Below, in pieces: positions 25,100 through 35,826 of a stretch of 64,000 bases of DNA. The translations under genes were made by a program, and so were the position numbers. The DNA comes from Coniella vitis (taxonomy: Eukaryota > Ascomycota > Sordariomycetes > Diaporthales > Schizoparmaceae), in assembly GCA_011317545.1 (NCBI GenBank), contig WUJK01000005.1:992001-1056000 (forward strand), written 5' to 3'. Each line of letters opens with the position of its first letter. Within the stretch, counting starts at the first letter, position 1. Under the pieces are notes generated by a model. The model was given only the letters and a program-made list of their open reading frames with translations. It was not told the DNA's origin and ran no database searches.

Positions 25100-25668
25100 T
25101 TACAGGGCCTGCTCGCTGAGGATGTCGGAGTCACCAGCATCCAGGATAGCCATGGTAGAGCAGCGGAAGAGCTTACCGCAAGCAGTACCCAGCTCGATCT
25201 GTTTGGTTGGAAAAATTCAAGTCAGCTCAAACTGTTACCCTCCAGAGAAAACATGTCTCTCCTTCTCGGGGTTGGGGAGCCTATGCACGCCTGGAGTATT
25301 CCAAAGGTGCTGGGTCCCCAAAGAAGATCATATGTCTTTTGCGCAGAGCAAAATATGTACGTACGTTGGTACCACCGTAGTGGTGGACGGGAGCCTTGGA
25401 CAGCATGGAGTAGTACTCCAGCTCAGACTTGCGGAGAGGGGGGGTGTTGCCGGAGATCAGGACCAGCTTGGCCTTGCCAGAGCGGAGGGCTATCCAAGAT
25501 TCTGTCAATATGATGACTTTTACACGATTGACTGGAAGTATGTAGCAAGAGTTCGCGCTTACCCTTGAGGGTGGACTTGTATCCCAGAGTGACCTTGCCC
25601 GACTTCATCACAAGGGCGAGACGGGAGTTGAGGGTGTCACCGGTCTTGGTCTTCTTCTTGGGGGCCAT
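25100..25668 (-). CDS. RPL30: 60S ribosomal protein eL30 (L30)
   Basis: Three exons encode 109 residues: 25668-25563, 25489-25365 and 25198-25100, with introns of 73 nt (GTAAGC...ATAG) and 166 nt (GTACGT...ACAG). Recognisable blocks are MAPKKKTKTGDTLNSRLALV, SGKVTLGYKSTLKALRSGKA, NTPPLRKSELEYYSMLSK and AILDAGDSDILSEQA. The size matches eL30 (about 105-115 residues). It is a core 60S subunit protein that contacts rRNA through an L7Ae-type fold. It diverges from the uL16 gene over a 400-bp shared promoter, suggesting coordinated expression. Frame and phase agree at both junctions. In yeast L30 represses splicing of its own transcript; I see no clear sign of that here. Confidence 0.96.
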
Positions 25669-26068
25669 CTTGACTGATTTGTGATGATAGTCGGTGGTGG
25701 GATGGGTTAGTTGTCGGTTGTCGAAGAGGTAAAAAAAAAAAAGTCCTCAAGTCAAAAAGCCGGCGATAGGAAATTCAATGGTTTGGTCTTTTCGGCGGGT
25801 GCAAGCGCCTTAGGTAAGCCATGCACTAGCATTAGCCTTGGCAGCCCGCATCACGTGCTTTTGACGTGCACGGGCCATATTCACCAGTTCTGGATGACGG
25901 CGGAACTTCGCACTGCTGCTGACTGATCTGGCACTGTTTCGCCGCCGGGTCTGATTTCAAAGCAGGGTCACAGAAAAAGAGGGACAACCGCTCTTCCTCT
26001 CCCTCAACTCCCCCGTAAGGACATCACCAACGACACCCTTCCCACGACAACCCCATCAATCAGTCAAA
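25669..26068. promoter_or_regulatory. shared divergent promoter of eL30 and uL16 genes
   Basis: Only 400 bp separate the two start codons. The interval contains a CACGTG E-box at 25852-25857, an A11 run near 25732-25742, and a pyrimidine-rich stretch just upstream of the uL16 start (CTCTTCCTCTCCCTC) typical of highly expressed fungal genes. That CACGTG acts here as a Cbf1-type site is inference. Confidence 0.6.
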
Positions 26069-27097
26069 ATGGCGCGTCGTCCAGCTCGTTGCTACCGCTA
26101 CTGCAAGAACAAGGTGAGCTGCGCACTCCACCATCACGCCGCACGAATGGAACCTCGACCGGAAGATGAACCGATCTCGAAAAGTTTGCAAGCAGAAAGA
26201 GCGTGGGATTTGGGGTGAAATTCGGGACTATCAAGCGACTATGGGCGGGCATCATGCTTCTTGGTGAAAGACCACTTTTTTGATCTTGTTGCTTCTTTCA
26301 GCAGCAGTGATCAGAAGTTTGCAAACTAGAGAGATGGTTCGGTCCGAGTCGGAGAAATTTCGTGAAAAGGCGATCTCAGAAGTTATTCAGTATGCTAACA
26401 TGATTTTCTTCTCCAGCCTTACCCCAAGTCTCGCTTCAACCGTGGTGTGCCCGACCCCAAAATTCGTATCTTTGACCTGGGCCGTAAGCGTGCTACCGTC
26501 GACGACTTCCCTCTCTGCATTCACCTCGTCTCCAACGAGTATGAGCAGCTGAGTTCCGAGGCCCTCGAGGCCGCCCGTATTTGCGCCAACAAGTACCTGG
26601 TCAAGACCTCCGGAAAGGAAGGTTTCCACCTGCGTGTCCGCGCCCACCCCTTCCACGTCGTCCGTATCAACAAGATGTTGTCTTGCGCTGGTGCCGATAG
26701 ACTGCAGACCGGTATGCGTGGTGCCTGGGGTAAGCCCAACGGCACTGTCGCCCGTGTCAACATTGGTCAGATCATCATGAGTGTCCGCACTCGTGACTCT
26801 AGTACGTTTGCACTCCAAATACCCTTCCTGCGCGGAATTAACCCAAGGGCTAACACGTCACCAACAGACCGTGCCTTCGCTCTCGAGGCTCTCCGCCGTT
26901 CCCAGTACAAGTTCCCCGGTCGCCAGAAGATCATCATCTCCAAGAACTGGGGTTTCACCCCTCTCCGCCGCGAGGAGTACCTGGAGAAGAAGGCTGCCGG
27001 TCGCGTCAAGGTCGACGGTGCCTACGTTCAGTTCCTGGCCAACCACGGTCCTCTTGCGTACAACATGAAGCGCTTCCCCGAGGCTTTCGAGGCCTAA
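26069..27097 (+). CDS. RPL10: 60S ribosomal protein uL16 (L10)
   Basis: Three exons encode 219 residues: 26069-26113, 26417-26801 and 26868-27097. Intron 1 is 303 nt (GTGAGC...CCAG) and follows only 15 codons (MARRPARCYRYCKNK), the usual layout of ribosomal protein genes. Intron 2 is 66 nt (GTACGT...ACAG, phase 1). Conserved blocks are PYPKSRFNRGVPDPKIRIFD, NEYEQLSSEALEAARICANK, GADRLQTGMRGAWGKPNGTV and RSQYKFPGRQKIIISKNWGF. uL16 joins the 60S subunit late, is needed for release of Nmd3, and lies near the peptidyl-transferase centre. Nothing is missing. I looked in intron 1 for a snoRNA and saw no convincing box pair. Confidence 0.97.
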
Positions 27098-29983
27098 GGG
27101 ATTTCGTCTTCTTGTCTCGTGTGTTGTCCTCCTTGAACAAAACAAAACCGTACTGCATTTGGGAATTGGGCCGGCGTCAACAGGGTTCACTGGGGAGAGA
27201 AGCTGTTAAGCTGCATGGTCGAGATTAGAGCGGCTGCTCCTGATATGCGAGAGCCTTAGCTTCATGACAATACATGCACTTCGGAATCTGATCTAATGAA
27301 TTTGAAGGTCCTGTTTGCTTGATAAACTTCGACTGCAAAGCCCCTGGCGGTGGCAGCGCGTTCTCTATTGTGTGAATGTAAACAGGGTTCGGCTTTATGG
27401 TACGAAGTTGTAACTCGCAAAGCTCTACGTAGTATGGCAGCATGGACGGCTGAGAGCATAAGGAACAACACGATGTGCATTGATGGGTGATCCTAGCGGC
27501 GGGGGAATAGTATTAATTTTCGCAGAATCTTTGCAGAGCATAAATTACAGAGGCCATGTGCCTCACCGTATGCTCATTAGTTTGCCGCATGTTATGTATA
27601 CCTACGTCTGAACACCAGCTGGACGGCGCACCTGCTGCTGCCGCTACGGGTCACGGGCTTGAGCAAGATATCCCGTCTTGAAGACATGGTCTCCTTCACT
27701 TTGTGTAGATCTTTTGTACTTATCTCTTCTTTTCTTCTTAGCCTCTGTGTATATAGAATGGCCATCAAAGGTGCGTACTGTGAGGATAGTTAGTAGAGGA
27801 GACACTCTACGTATGAGAATTTATTGTTCTGGAGCACTAACATCAAGAATTGACTGCCAACCCCGTTGTGTACTATTCTTCTCCCTGATACATGTCATCT
27901 GATCCTTCTATACATAGGGCTTGTTGTAGCAAAATGCCCACCGGGGATGCCGTCCTTGGACTGTACTCATGATGAGTCAAGCGGATAACTTCCTATAAGT
28001 GGGATCCTGTCAGCCACGAGGAGGCGTGCTGCTTAGAAATCGTCTCCTGTCGGGCTCTGATTTGGAGGGGTTTTTGTCTGCGATATAAGATGGCTCATAA
28101 TGATACCTGAAACTCAAACATTTACCCGATAGCAGACACGACAAGCCGGGTGAAGGGGAAAATAAAAAGAGAGAAGAGACAAGAGCAACTCAAGGGGATA
28201 TCCCAACAATCGCGGTGCAGCAGACACAATCAAACGGATCAGCAGACCGGTCCGTCTACATCATGGGTGGGGCGCACCAAAACCAGAGCACGACTCGGGG
28301 GCCACCCCCTCTTTGTATGGATGGGATATGGTGCTAACTTGGCTCAACAACACGCCATTAAACGAAGAAAGAAAGAAAGAGTTGGGGTGACGAGGCACGA
28401 GAGCGACGCAGGCAGCTATTTGCTGATAGGAGAAGGTTCTCCCGAAAGATACGAGGCGGTCATGTTATTCCAGAGCCGCCGTGAGTGGCATCTCTTTCAG
28501 CATAGGCCGCTTACAGCCCACGTACATGCCCATCATACATCCATCCCTTTTTGACGAGGACTGAAAGCACAACCGTGGCAGCAATATTCCGACAGAGTGA
28601 GCTGACTGGAGAATGGGGGCTGCGAAATATTCACCGCTGCTGTGTTCTTCACTGCATGTTGCTGAGGGAAGCCATCGGCCTATCCGCATTTTCCCGGGGC
28701 GCGTGTTGTGTGACGGGTGGGGGCCGGGACGAAGTGCCAAAGTGCTTATTTTTGGGTACTTTGTATATTCTACTCGTGCTTGTTCACTACCATGTATGAT
28801 GGTAGCACAGGAGAAGCAAGTCTACCTTGCAAGAGACGGTCAACGAGTGGTGTTGACAGGACTCTCTGTGTGTACCCCTGAGGCTATCACTCACACCATC
28901 CTCTGTTCGGCGTGCAATTAAAGTTGCCATCGTGGATCTTGGTGCAAGTGGCAGGCCTGACGGCGCGCGTCATTTGGGCCATCCATGGATTCAAAAGCAC
29001 CCATGGGCTCTGGCAATCTCGCAATCGACAAAATGATGAGACGAGACATTGAGCGGGTACGTACATATCTGCTACATAGTGTGAAGCTGTCACGTAAGCG
29101 CACAAGTACCTCGGGCACGTTGGTTTAGTGTGTCTGGTACTTGGCTGCGTAACTCGACACTGAGACTTATAGTGGCCCCCCCCTGCGATGCGGGGCGGCC
29201 TGCTTTTGGGCATGCTAACAGATAGCATCATGTCTATCACTACGCTGCTCGTCACGTTCGGGTCATCAGCCTGGTCCTCAGAGTGCTGTCTTGCTCTTTC
29301 CCCCCATTTTATTGTCTGTCCAATGTGGCTGATACACCTACGAGATGACTGTTTTCCCTTACTCGACAGCGACAGTCTCTTTGCAAGTTTAGCCTTTGAC
29401 GGGCGTCCTGCAGAGGACAGCCTCCACTCATCATCCATATCATCACCGCCGTCATCGTTCTCGTTGCTTAGCGGCGTGGCGCCCTCCCGCAAAAGCCTTG
29501 GCCTGCCAGCCCTTCCAGCCCTTGCAGCGCTTGCATCTCCCAGACGCCATTTGGGGTTGTGATTAGTTGGCCTCCCTTTTGCTTTTGTTGGTAGTACCTG
29601 GGCCTGCTTTCTTCTGCTGCGCAAACAACAAAAATCCAAACGGGCGAAGCAAAATCTGGGTCTCGCCAGAGCCACAAGAGACTGAGCGATCCTCGCCTAC
29701 TTTCATAGTACACCTTCTTCACGAGCCCCGTCTCTTGTCTCTGTGCAGGGAGTGCAGGGACCTGACTTTTGACTGGTACATGGTACAGCCTCTGGCTATC
29801 GCTACAAGCTAGCTGCGAGTCTTGTTAGCTCACGCCATTGTCCACGCCTTGACGCGAAAACGGTGAGGCAAACGTCGGGCACATACATAGATGCAAACAC
29901 GCGGTGGATGCACAGCGACCCATCCACACTCATCCACACATATAACAAGTACTGTATATACAGGAGAGACTCCAGACGAAGCC

Positions 29984-30026
<43 letters not shown>

Positions 30027-30412
30027 GCAATTGCTTGCCACCGGTGGACGGTATCATATAGGCGCCCATATCGCACCAGCCCTAGCCCCAGCCCAAGGAC
30101 CGCCGCTTTACGCTCATGCAACGCGGTCATCGTCACTCTTCTATTTCTCCCTCGTTCGCTCTGCGGAACTTTTCGGCACGTACTCATCCTACTCTCTTCT
30201 CACCCACTATCCACCGTTGTCCAGGAGCAGATTGCTCCTCGAAGCAGCCACGGGCACCCGCATACGCACAGCAAACAGACAGCCCTCTGCCGCCCTCGAC
30301 ATTGCAACAGCGGCCTACCTGCGCCTTATCCGCATTCGGCAACCCCTCCACCACGGCCCCAAGATAACCGTCCACCCCCTTTGCCCATCTTGGGGAGTTT
30401 CCATCTCGCAAC
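27098..30412. other. intergenic region, uL16 to the 641-residue protein gene
   Basis: The 3.3-kb interval has no supported gene. It holds the uL16 3' side and, at the right, the leader of the plus-strand gene starting at 30413, including an AGC repeat (29985-30025). A 262-codon open frame on the minus strand (29675-28887) is Arg/Ser-rich with no recognisable family or splice structure and is left out. Confidence 0.5.
29985..30025 (+). repeat. (AGC)n trinucleotide repeat, about 13.7 units
   Basis: A perfect AGC/CAG repeat of 41 bp lies about 390 bp upstream of the start at 30413. It may be in the promoter or 5' leader. In one frame it would read poly-Ala and in another poly-Gln, but no real gene spans it. 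Confidence 0.9.
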
Positions 30413-32338
30413 ATGGCCTTCCACCAGCCCACCCGCCATGTCTCCCAGCGACTCGTCCGCGCCGATCCCACAGAGGCAGAGTCGCAGCCCCGTGCGGCCG
30501 CCCAACCACTTACACAGGCGCGCCATGAATCCCACACCTGGGTCCTCTTCTCTCCTGCCACCGACGCGGGCACCTCCATTTCATACCTTTCGTCCACCCA
30601 GGATGACCAGCCCACGCCTGGCCGCTCACGCATCAGCGATCTGGGCAGTCTCGAGACAATTGCCCACTCGGACAATCTCTACTCGGAGCTTGCCAACTCA
30701 GACATCACCGAGGAGGACGATGCCGCCGAAGATGACGCCGAATTGGACAGCCTGGACAGCCACTTGGCCGATTTCACACAGTCGACCCCGATAGTACCCG
30801 GCCACGATGGCCTGGGCAGTTTCAGACTGGATACACGGATGCTATCCGCCGATATGCAGGAGCAAGTGTACCAATTCGAGCGGTACAACCCGCGCCGGGC
30901 CAAGAGAAGGCGCGAGAGCATGGAGCTGGCGCAAATGGCCTTGGAGCAAGAAGAGGCTCAAGATGCTGCTCGCAGACAGCGCATCGAAGAGTGGCGGCTG
31001 GACCAGAGCAGGATCCTCTTGCAGGAGATACAAAAGGCAACACGGCGGCGCCGCGAGTCCACTGTATCGGCCTTGACGAACCAGCTCAGAAGAGCGAACA
31101 AGGTGTCGTCCGCGGATCAAGAAGCAGACGGGGCGACCATGAGCGAGCCAGTACCAGATGCTGCAGCCGCCGGAACCGAATGGCATGACCAAGATGCACC
31201 CGATCTTGCCCTGGGTGCAGGAGAAGGCGGCGACTCGAGTACCTGGTCGAGCTTTACTAAAAAGGTCATCCACGACCTGATGGGCATCGATGACAAGCTT
31301 CTCTGCGTGCTCTTTGGCGAGGCGCTTCCAGATGAGCTTGGAATCGACCTGGACGACCTGAGTTCCACACCCAGAGCGTCTCATCCAGATCCTGCGCTCT
31401 TGGCCGCTCAGGACGACAACCCGTGGCAGCTGCGTGTCCTGGATCGCATCGCGCGGGAATTCGGCCAATTGATCAACCAGATCTCTGCGCACCCGCACCC
31501 AGGCGCTTTCTCAACGTACTCACGCATCCAACAGCAGCCGCTACCGTACGCAGGCCTGCCCGTCATCCCCGAGATCTCAACCACGCCGCCCCGCACGCGC
31601 CTGCCACTCGATGAGAAAGACACAATGACCAATGCACGAGAGCAAGCAACTGTGGTCTCGAATGTCGAAGAGAACCTGCTCCCGGTTGCGACGGGGTTTC
31701 AACCAACCGTGGATTCAATCCCTCGCACTCGACCGATAGACATCACAGGAGCTAACAAGCATGCCAACCCTGAAATCCATGCGCCACAACCACAACCGCC
31801 AACCCACACCCCATCCGACTCTTTCACCCAACAGGAATGGGAACAAGACCTTGATATCAAGCTCGTCTTTCGCTATCTCCGCAACCGCTTCACATCCCGC
31901 GAATCAACCTCATCCTCCACCCATTCCCATTCTCAATCGCACCACCCTCCTAGTGTCTCCCCGGACATCGCCGCCGCCCGGGCCGCAGCACGCGTCCGTC
32001 AACACCACCCCTTGGTACACAACCACCCTCACCACCACCACCACCACCACCAACAGCGCCGCAAGTCCTTCAAAGCCACAAGCGGATCCAGCGTTGGATT
32101 CCCCAGCGGCGCACAAGTCGTCCATCACCACGTCCTGAACGGTAGCTGCGCGAGCCAAAGTACGCGCCGGTCAGCGGGCAGACGGGGCAGCTTTCAGAGT
32201 GTTTCGAGCTCACGGCACTCGAGTCGGCATTACTGGGATGTGGGTGCAGGCGGGGGCGCTGCTGGAGGCGCGGGGAGTATTGTCTCGGGGAGTCTGATTG
32301 CTAGTACGGGGCCTATGGGGAGCTGGGGGGAGGTGTAG
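30413..32338 (+). CDS. uncharacterised intronless protein, 641 residues, with a His tract
   Basis: A single uninterrupted frame opens at ACATGGCC and closes at TAG. The N-terminal third is acidic (NSDITEEDDAAEDDAELDSL). An Arg/Glu-rich helical segment (NPRRAKRRRESMELAQMALE) lies near residues 155-230. A better-ordered block follows near 281-315 (SFTKKVIHDLMGIDDKLLCV, LFGEALPDELG) and another near 340-370 (LRVLDRIAREFGQLINQISA). A short segment near 478-495 reads WEQDLDIKLVFRYLRNRF. The C-terminal part is low complexity, with a run of His (near residues 543-550) and a Gly/Ser end. No membrane segment or signal peptide is visible. Codon use and the long frame support coding. I recognise it only as a conserved-looking fungal protein of unknown role. 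Confidence 0.8.
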   Translation: MAFHQPTRHVSQRLVRADPTEAESQPRAAAQPLTQARHESHTWVLFSPATDAGTSISYLSSTQDDQPTPGRSRISDLGSLETIAHSDNLYSELANSDITEEDDAAEDDAELDSLDSHLADFTQSTPIVPGHDGLGSFRLDTRMLSADMQEQVYQFERYNPRRAKRRRESMELAQMALEQEEAQDAARRQRIEEWRLDQSRILLQEIQKATRRRRESTVSALTNQLRRANKVSSADQEADGATMSEPVPDAAAAGTEWHDQDAPDLALGAGEGGDSSTWSSFTKKVIHDLMGIDDKLLCVLFGEALPDELGIDLDDLSSTPRASHPDPALLAAQDDNPWQLRVLDRIAREFGQLINQISAHPHPGAFSTYSRIQQQPLPYAGLPVIPEISTTPPRTRLPLDEKDTMTNAREQATVVSNVEENLLPVATGFQPTVDSIPRTRPIDITGANKHANPEIHAPQPQPPTHTPSDSFTQQEWEQDLDIKLVFRYLRNRFTSRESTSSSTHSHSQSHHPPSVSPDIAAARAAARVRQHHPLVHNHPHHHHHHHQQRRKSFKATSGSSVGFPSGAQVVHHHVLNGSCASQSTRRSAGRRGSFQSVSSSRHSSRHYWDVGAGGGAAGGAGSIVSGSLIASTGPMGSWGEV

Positions 32339-32357
32339 TGAGAGAAGCTACTTGTCG

Positions 32358-32384
32358 TTTTTTTTTTTTTTTTTTTTTTTTTTT
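32358..32384 (+). repeat. T27 homopolymer
   Basis: A run of 27 T begins about 20 nt after the stop codon of the 641-residue protein gene, probably in its 3' untranslated region. Confidence 0.9.
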
Positions 32385-32920
32385 GGCAAGGTGCATTCTT
32401 GTGAGTTGATTCTATTAAATGAACACTTCTGATGAAGCGTGGTGTTTTAGTTTAAGGAGGGTTCGAAGATTCGTTGGGGTTTTTTGGCCGGTCTTGAGAA
32501 GGTCTTGCCTTGGTATGATGTGACATGGCCGGTACACGAGACTGGATGAGATGCACGATTTTATTTGTCTTTCTCCCACTCTGCTTCGCTCTGTATACTA
32601 TTTCTTTACTGATTTCTTTTTTCCTTATCGATCTGGTCTGCTCTGGTCTAGCTGGCCTGGAGAAAGGGAGCATAGAGACGGCGTGGCGTGGCGTGGCGTG
32701 GTACAGCAGCAAATATACAACGAGTACATACACGAACAAGATGTACAGTATACTATTATTAGCATCAAGCATCATAAACAAAATCGCACTAATAGGCAAA
32801 CGATGGAATTGGAAGATTTCTTGGTTGAGTGATGGGGGGTTTTAATATTATAGACTCTTGTGTTGTTCTGTCAACCCTGTTGGCCAAGTTGTAGATCGTT
32901 GAGTGGTATATACATACATA

Positions 32921-32948
32921 ATATATATATATATATATATATATAGAC

Positions 32949-32986
<38 letters not shown>
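32921..32986 (+). repeat. (AT)12 and (GT)18 microsatellites
   Basis: An AT tract at 32921-32944 is followed by a short spacer and a perfect GT tract at 32951-32986, in the gap between convergent genes. Confidence 0.92.
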
Positions 32987-32988
<2 letters not shown>

Positions 32989-33382
32989 ATCTCCGCTATT
33001 CTTGAACCATTGTTCTCAGTCAAAACCTAGGTGTTTCCACACCAGGCGTGTGAGCTGGTGGTGCGTAATTGACAAAAGGTAGTGATTTTCGCAAAGAAGC
33101 AAAGAAGAAAGAAAAAAACAAGTTCTTTAGGTATCATTAACTTGTATTAAAAAACCACTTTTTCTTTCTCTCCCCCGCTTCGCTTCACATGACGGAAACA
33201 CATGTCTAACCGGAACGCCTGCCTACCTCACCACCCCTTCAAACATCATGAACGCCATTTCCAGTAATGAAACATGCCCTTATACCATGCCCGCCTTTTG
33301 CCTTTTAAACATCATCAATTTTCACTTCCACAACCCCGGCCCCCCCTCCTTCCGTCACCTTCATGAACTCCCTTTCACCACT

Positions 33383-34661
33383 CTAGGCAAAGTGGATATT
33401 CTCCTTGTTGAAAGCATACAGGAGCTTCAAAAAGGCATTTTCGTCCAGCTTGCCCGCACGCTGGTCGGCGAGATCGGTGCCCTGCAAGACCTTGTTCACT
33501 TTGGACCGCACAAGCTCGGCGACCTTTGTCTTTTTCCTCCTGCTGGGTGTCTTGGCGGCTGCTGCGTCGTTGGAAGCGGCGGCTTGCTCTTTGAAGAATG
33601 CTGGCACGTCGTCATCGTCGCCGTCATCGTCGCCGTCGACATCCATGTCCATATCTACGTCCATACCACCGCTATCTCGGTGTTCTGCCGCCTCCTCCTC
33701 GTCCTCATCTTCTTCCATACCCGCAGCCCCGTCCTCGACGACCGTCTCGTCTACAGGGACGTTGTTGAGCGCACACCAAGTACGGTAGTTGCGCTCAATC
33801 AGCGCGAGCACCTCCTTGGTGCCAAAGCTGGCCCGCACCGTCTTGTTCTTTCGGCTGAAAACGATGCGCAGGAGGCCGTCGAATTCAGCCCAGCTAACGG
33901 CGGGGCGGTCGCGGCCGAGTTTGGGCTCGATGCGCACGACGGACGACTCAACTTGCGGCGGGGGGCGAAAGTTTTGCTTGCCGACTTTCATGATGTGGGT
34001 GATTTTGGAGAAGAATTGGGCGTTAACAGAGAGGCGGTTGTAGAGGGGTTCGCCGGGGCGGGCGGTAAGACGGAGAGCGAATTCTCTCTGTTGTCAGTGT
34101 TATGTTAGTATGGTCCACGTGAAGGCCGCTTTTTAGACGGAAAAAGAAAGGCAGCCAATAAATACATACCTGAAACATGAGAACACAGCATCTGGGCGGA
34201 TTGGGCATGCTCAGCAGCTTAAAGACAAGCGGACTGGAAATCTGGTAGGGCGTGTTGGAGATGCAAACGTCGTGCGGCGGGAAGTCGAGCTTGATGGCGT
34301 CGCCGAGCAGGACCTCGAGTTTCTTTTGGCTCGGGGTGCCCATGACACGCTTCGTGATTTCGCTGGCCATGCGCGGGTCGAGTTCAACAGCGATGAGCTT
34401 CTTTGCCTTTTCCAGGATGCGCACGCTAATGTTGCCTGTTCCGGGACCGATTTCGAGGACCGTGTCGGTGGGTTTGAGAAAGGACTTTTCGACGATAGCG
34501 TCGGCGATACCGGGGTTCTTGAGAATGTGCTGGCCCACGTTTGTGTTGAACTTGAAGACATTGTTCTTGGCAGCGGCGGCCGAGGCGGCTTTCTTGTTGG
34601 ACGGACGCTCGTAGGGCGTCGAGGCCGCTGCGCCTTTGCGCTTGGTGTTTGCTTTGCCCAT
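33383..34661 (-). CDS. DIM1: 18S rRNA m6(2)A dimethyltransferase Dim1
   Basis: Two exons, 34661-34170 and 34087-33383, are joined across an 82-nt intron (GTATGT...ACAG, phase 0) and encode 398 residues. KsgA/Dim1 motifs are clear: NVGQHILKNP, SAM-binding LEIGPGTGN at residues 69-77, ELDPRM at 93-98, and the catalytic SNTPYQISSP around 135-144, then QNFRPPPQVESSVVRI. Dim1 dimethylates two adjacent adenosines at the 3' end of 18S rRNA and is needed for pre-rRNA processing in the nucleolus. Compared with yeast Dim1 (about 318 residues) it carries an acidic insertion near residues 279-324 (EEDEDEEEAAEH, then MDVDMDMDVDGDDDGDDDD). The C-terminal LDENAFLKLLYAFNKENIHF is the usual Dim1 end. Confidence 0.96.
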
Positions 34662-35826
34662 TGTCGGTCTGGTTTGAAGTCGAGTCTCTTCGCTTCGCGA
34701 GAGGGGAGGGAATGTGAAGATCTTTCAAGGCGGTTGGTTGAATTATATGACAGACATTCCTGGGAGTGTAGTGGTCGTCCCGAGTTGGTGATGGTGGTTA
34801 GAGACGGGAAAATTGGCGTATGTTTTGGGCTGGCGTTGAAGAGAGCATCGAAAAATAAATTGGGGGTTTATCGATAAGCCTGGGCGGGCTTGGGAGGGAG
34901 GGGCAGCCTGCCACGCTACATTGAAGTACAGAGCTATTGGCGCAGTTGGCGCTAGGCTGCCAGGGCAGTGCAGGCATTTACAGGGGCAGAGGCAAGCCTG
35001 AAGAGAGTGCGTCACCCTAATAATACAGTGCTCACGCCTTCTCGAAGGTCGCATGTTGGGGCAGATTCATGAGGTGAATCCCTTCGCCCGATTTCCTCCT
35101 CTTCTGATTCTGGTGAAGGGTTGGATAGACACTGACTGTACCTACTTTCCTACAATCTTGCCAACTGGTCCAGCCTTCACAGTCTGCTCCGCCAATCGAA
35201 TCCTTATTTACCGCCACTATCGATCCTTCCACCGCTATCTTCGAAGCCCGGCGCGGAAACACGTCTCCTAGGACGGCAATCTGATGTGTGGTTCCCAAGA
35301 AAGTGCACCGGCTTATGCAGCAATCCGCCGCGGTTTGAGGGTCGCTTAGCGGCGCTCCAGTGAGGCTGAGTGCCTTGTCTTGCTTGCGGCCGTCCCTTGC
35401 TGAGCCGCCACGCCAGGAATTGCCTCGACCGTGTTTGGCATTTTTTTGGCGCACGCGTGTAGACGCCTGCTACTCCAAGCATACTTGTGCCTTTTGCTGC
35501 CTCGGACCGTCCGGACAGTGGAACATTTTCCGTCCGTCTGTGATTTGTCCCTTCGTTGTGGCTGCCGACGCTTCTTCGTGAAGCTGCTCATACAGCAGAC
35601 ATTTGACAATTGGACAAGCCTGTGGCCCCTCTCCAGTTCAGACTTATGACACATCTTCAACGTGCCTCCGAACCTTCCATTGTCTTGTAAGCAGCTGGCT
35701 GCTGTGCTGTATTCGACTCAGGTTGGGGTCGCTTGGGCTATCATTTCCAAAGCCCTTGGCCAGTTACAACAAAGAGCTGTGGCTTTACAACTCTCTGTCT
35801 CATACTCTCTCCGTTGCTGCGCCAAA
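34662..35826. other. divergent promoter region of DIM1 and the arrestin-like gene
   Basis: The 1.16-kb interval separates two divergent starts. The frame of the arrestin-like gene stays open upstream to 35662, so a 55-residue longer N-terminus is possible but lacks family resemblance. No other gene, RNA or large repeat is seen. Confidence 0.5.

Larger units (their letters stand above)
32339..33382. other. intergenic region between convergent genes, rich in simple repeats
   Basis: The 1-kb gap lies between the 3' ends of the 641-residue protein gene and DIM1. It contains a T27 run, a GCGTG repeat (32681-32700), an (AT)12 tract and a (GT)18 tract. No gene is seen. Confidence 0.7.

Noticed and set aside
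26114..26416. snoRNA in the 303-nt first intron of the uL16 gene
   Set aside because: Ribosomal-protein introns often host snoRNAs, but I found no convincing C/D box pair or H/ACA layout by eye.
28887..29675. 262-codon open frame on the minus strand
   Set aside because: Arg/Ser-rich with no domain, no splice signals and no recognisable relative; probably chance.
29863..30528. 221-codon frame through the AGC repeat
   Set aside because: The poly-Ala stretch comes only from the repeat, and it overlaps the better-supported start at 30413.
32681..32986. Microsatellite block mistaken for CRISPR-like or telomeric repeats
   Set aside because: The units are plain AT, GT and GCGTG tracts without spacers or TTAGGG.
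34023..34126. Continuation of the Dim1 first exon beyond 34170
   Set aside because: The extension has no family resemblance, while the 82-nt intron joins two conserved Dim1 blocks in phase.
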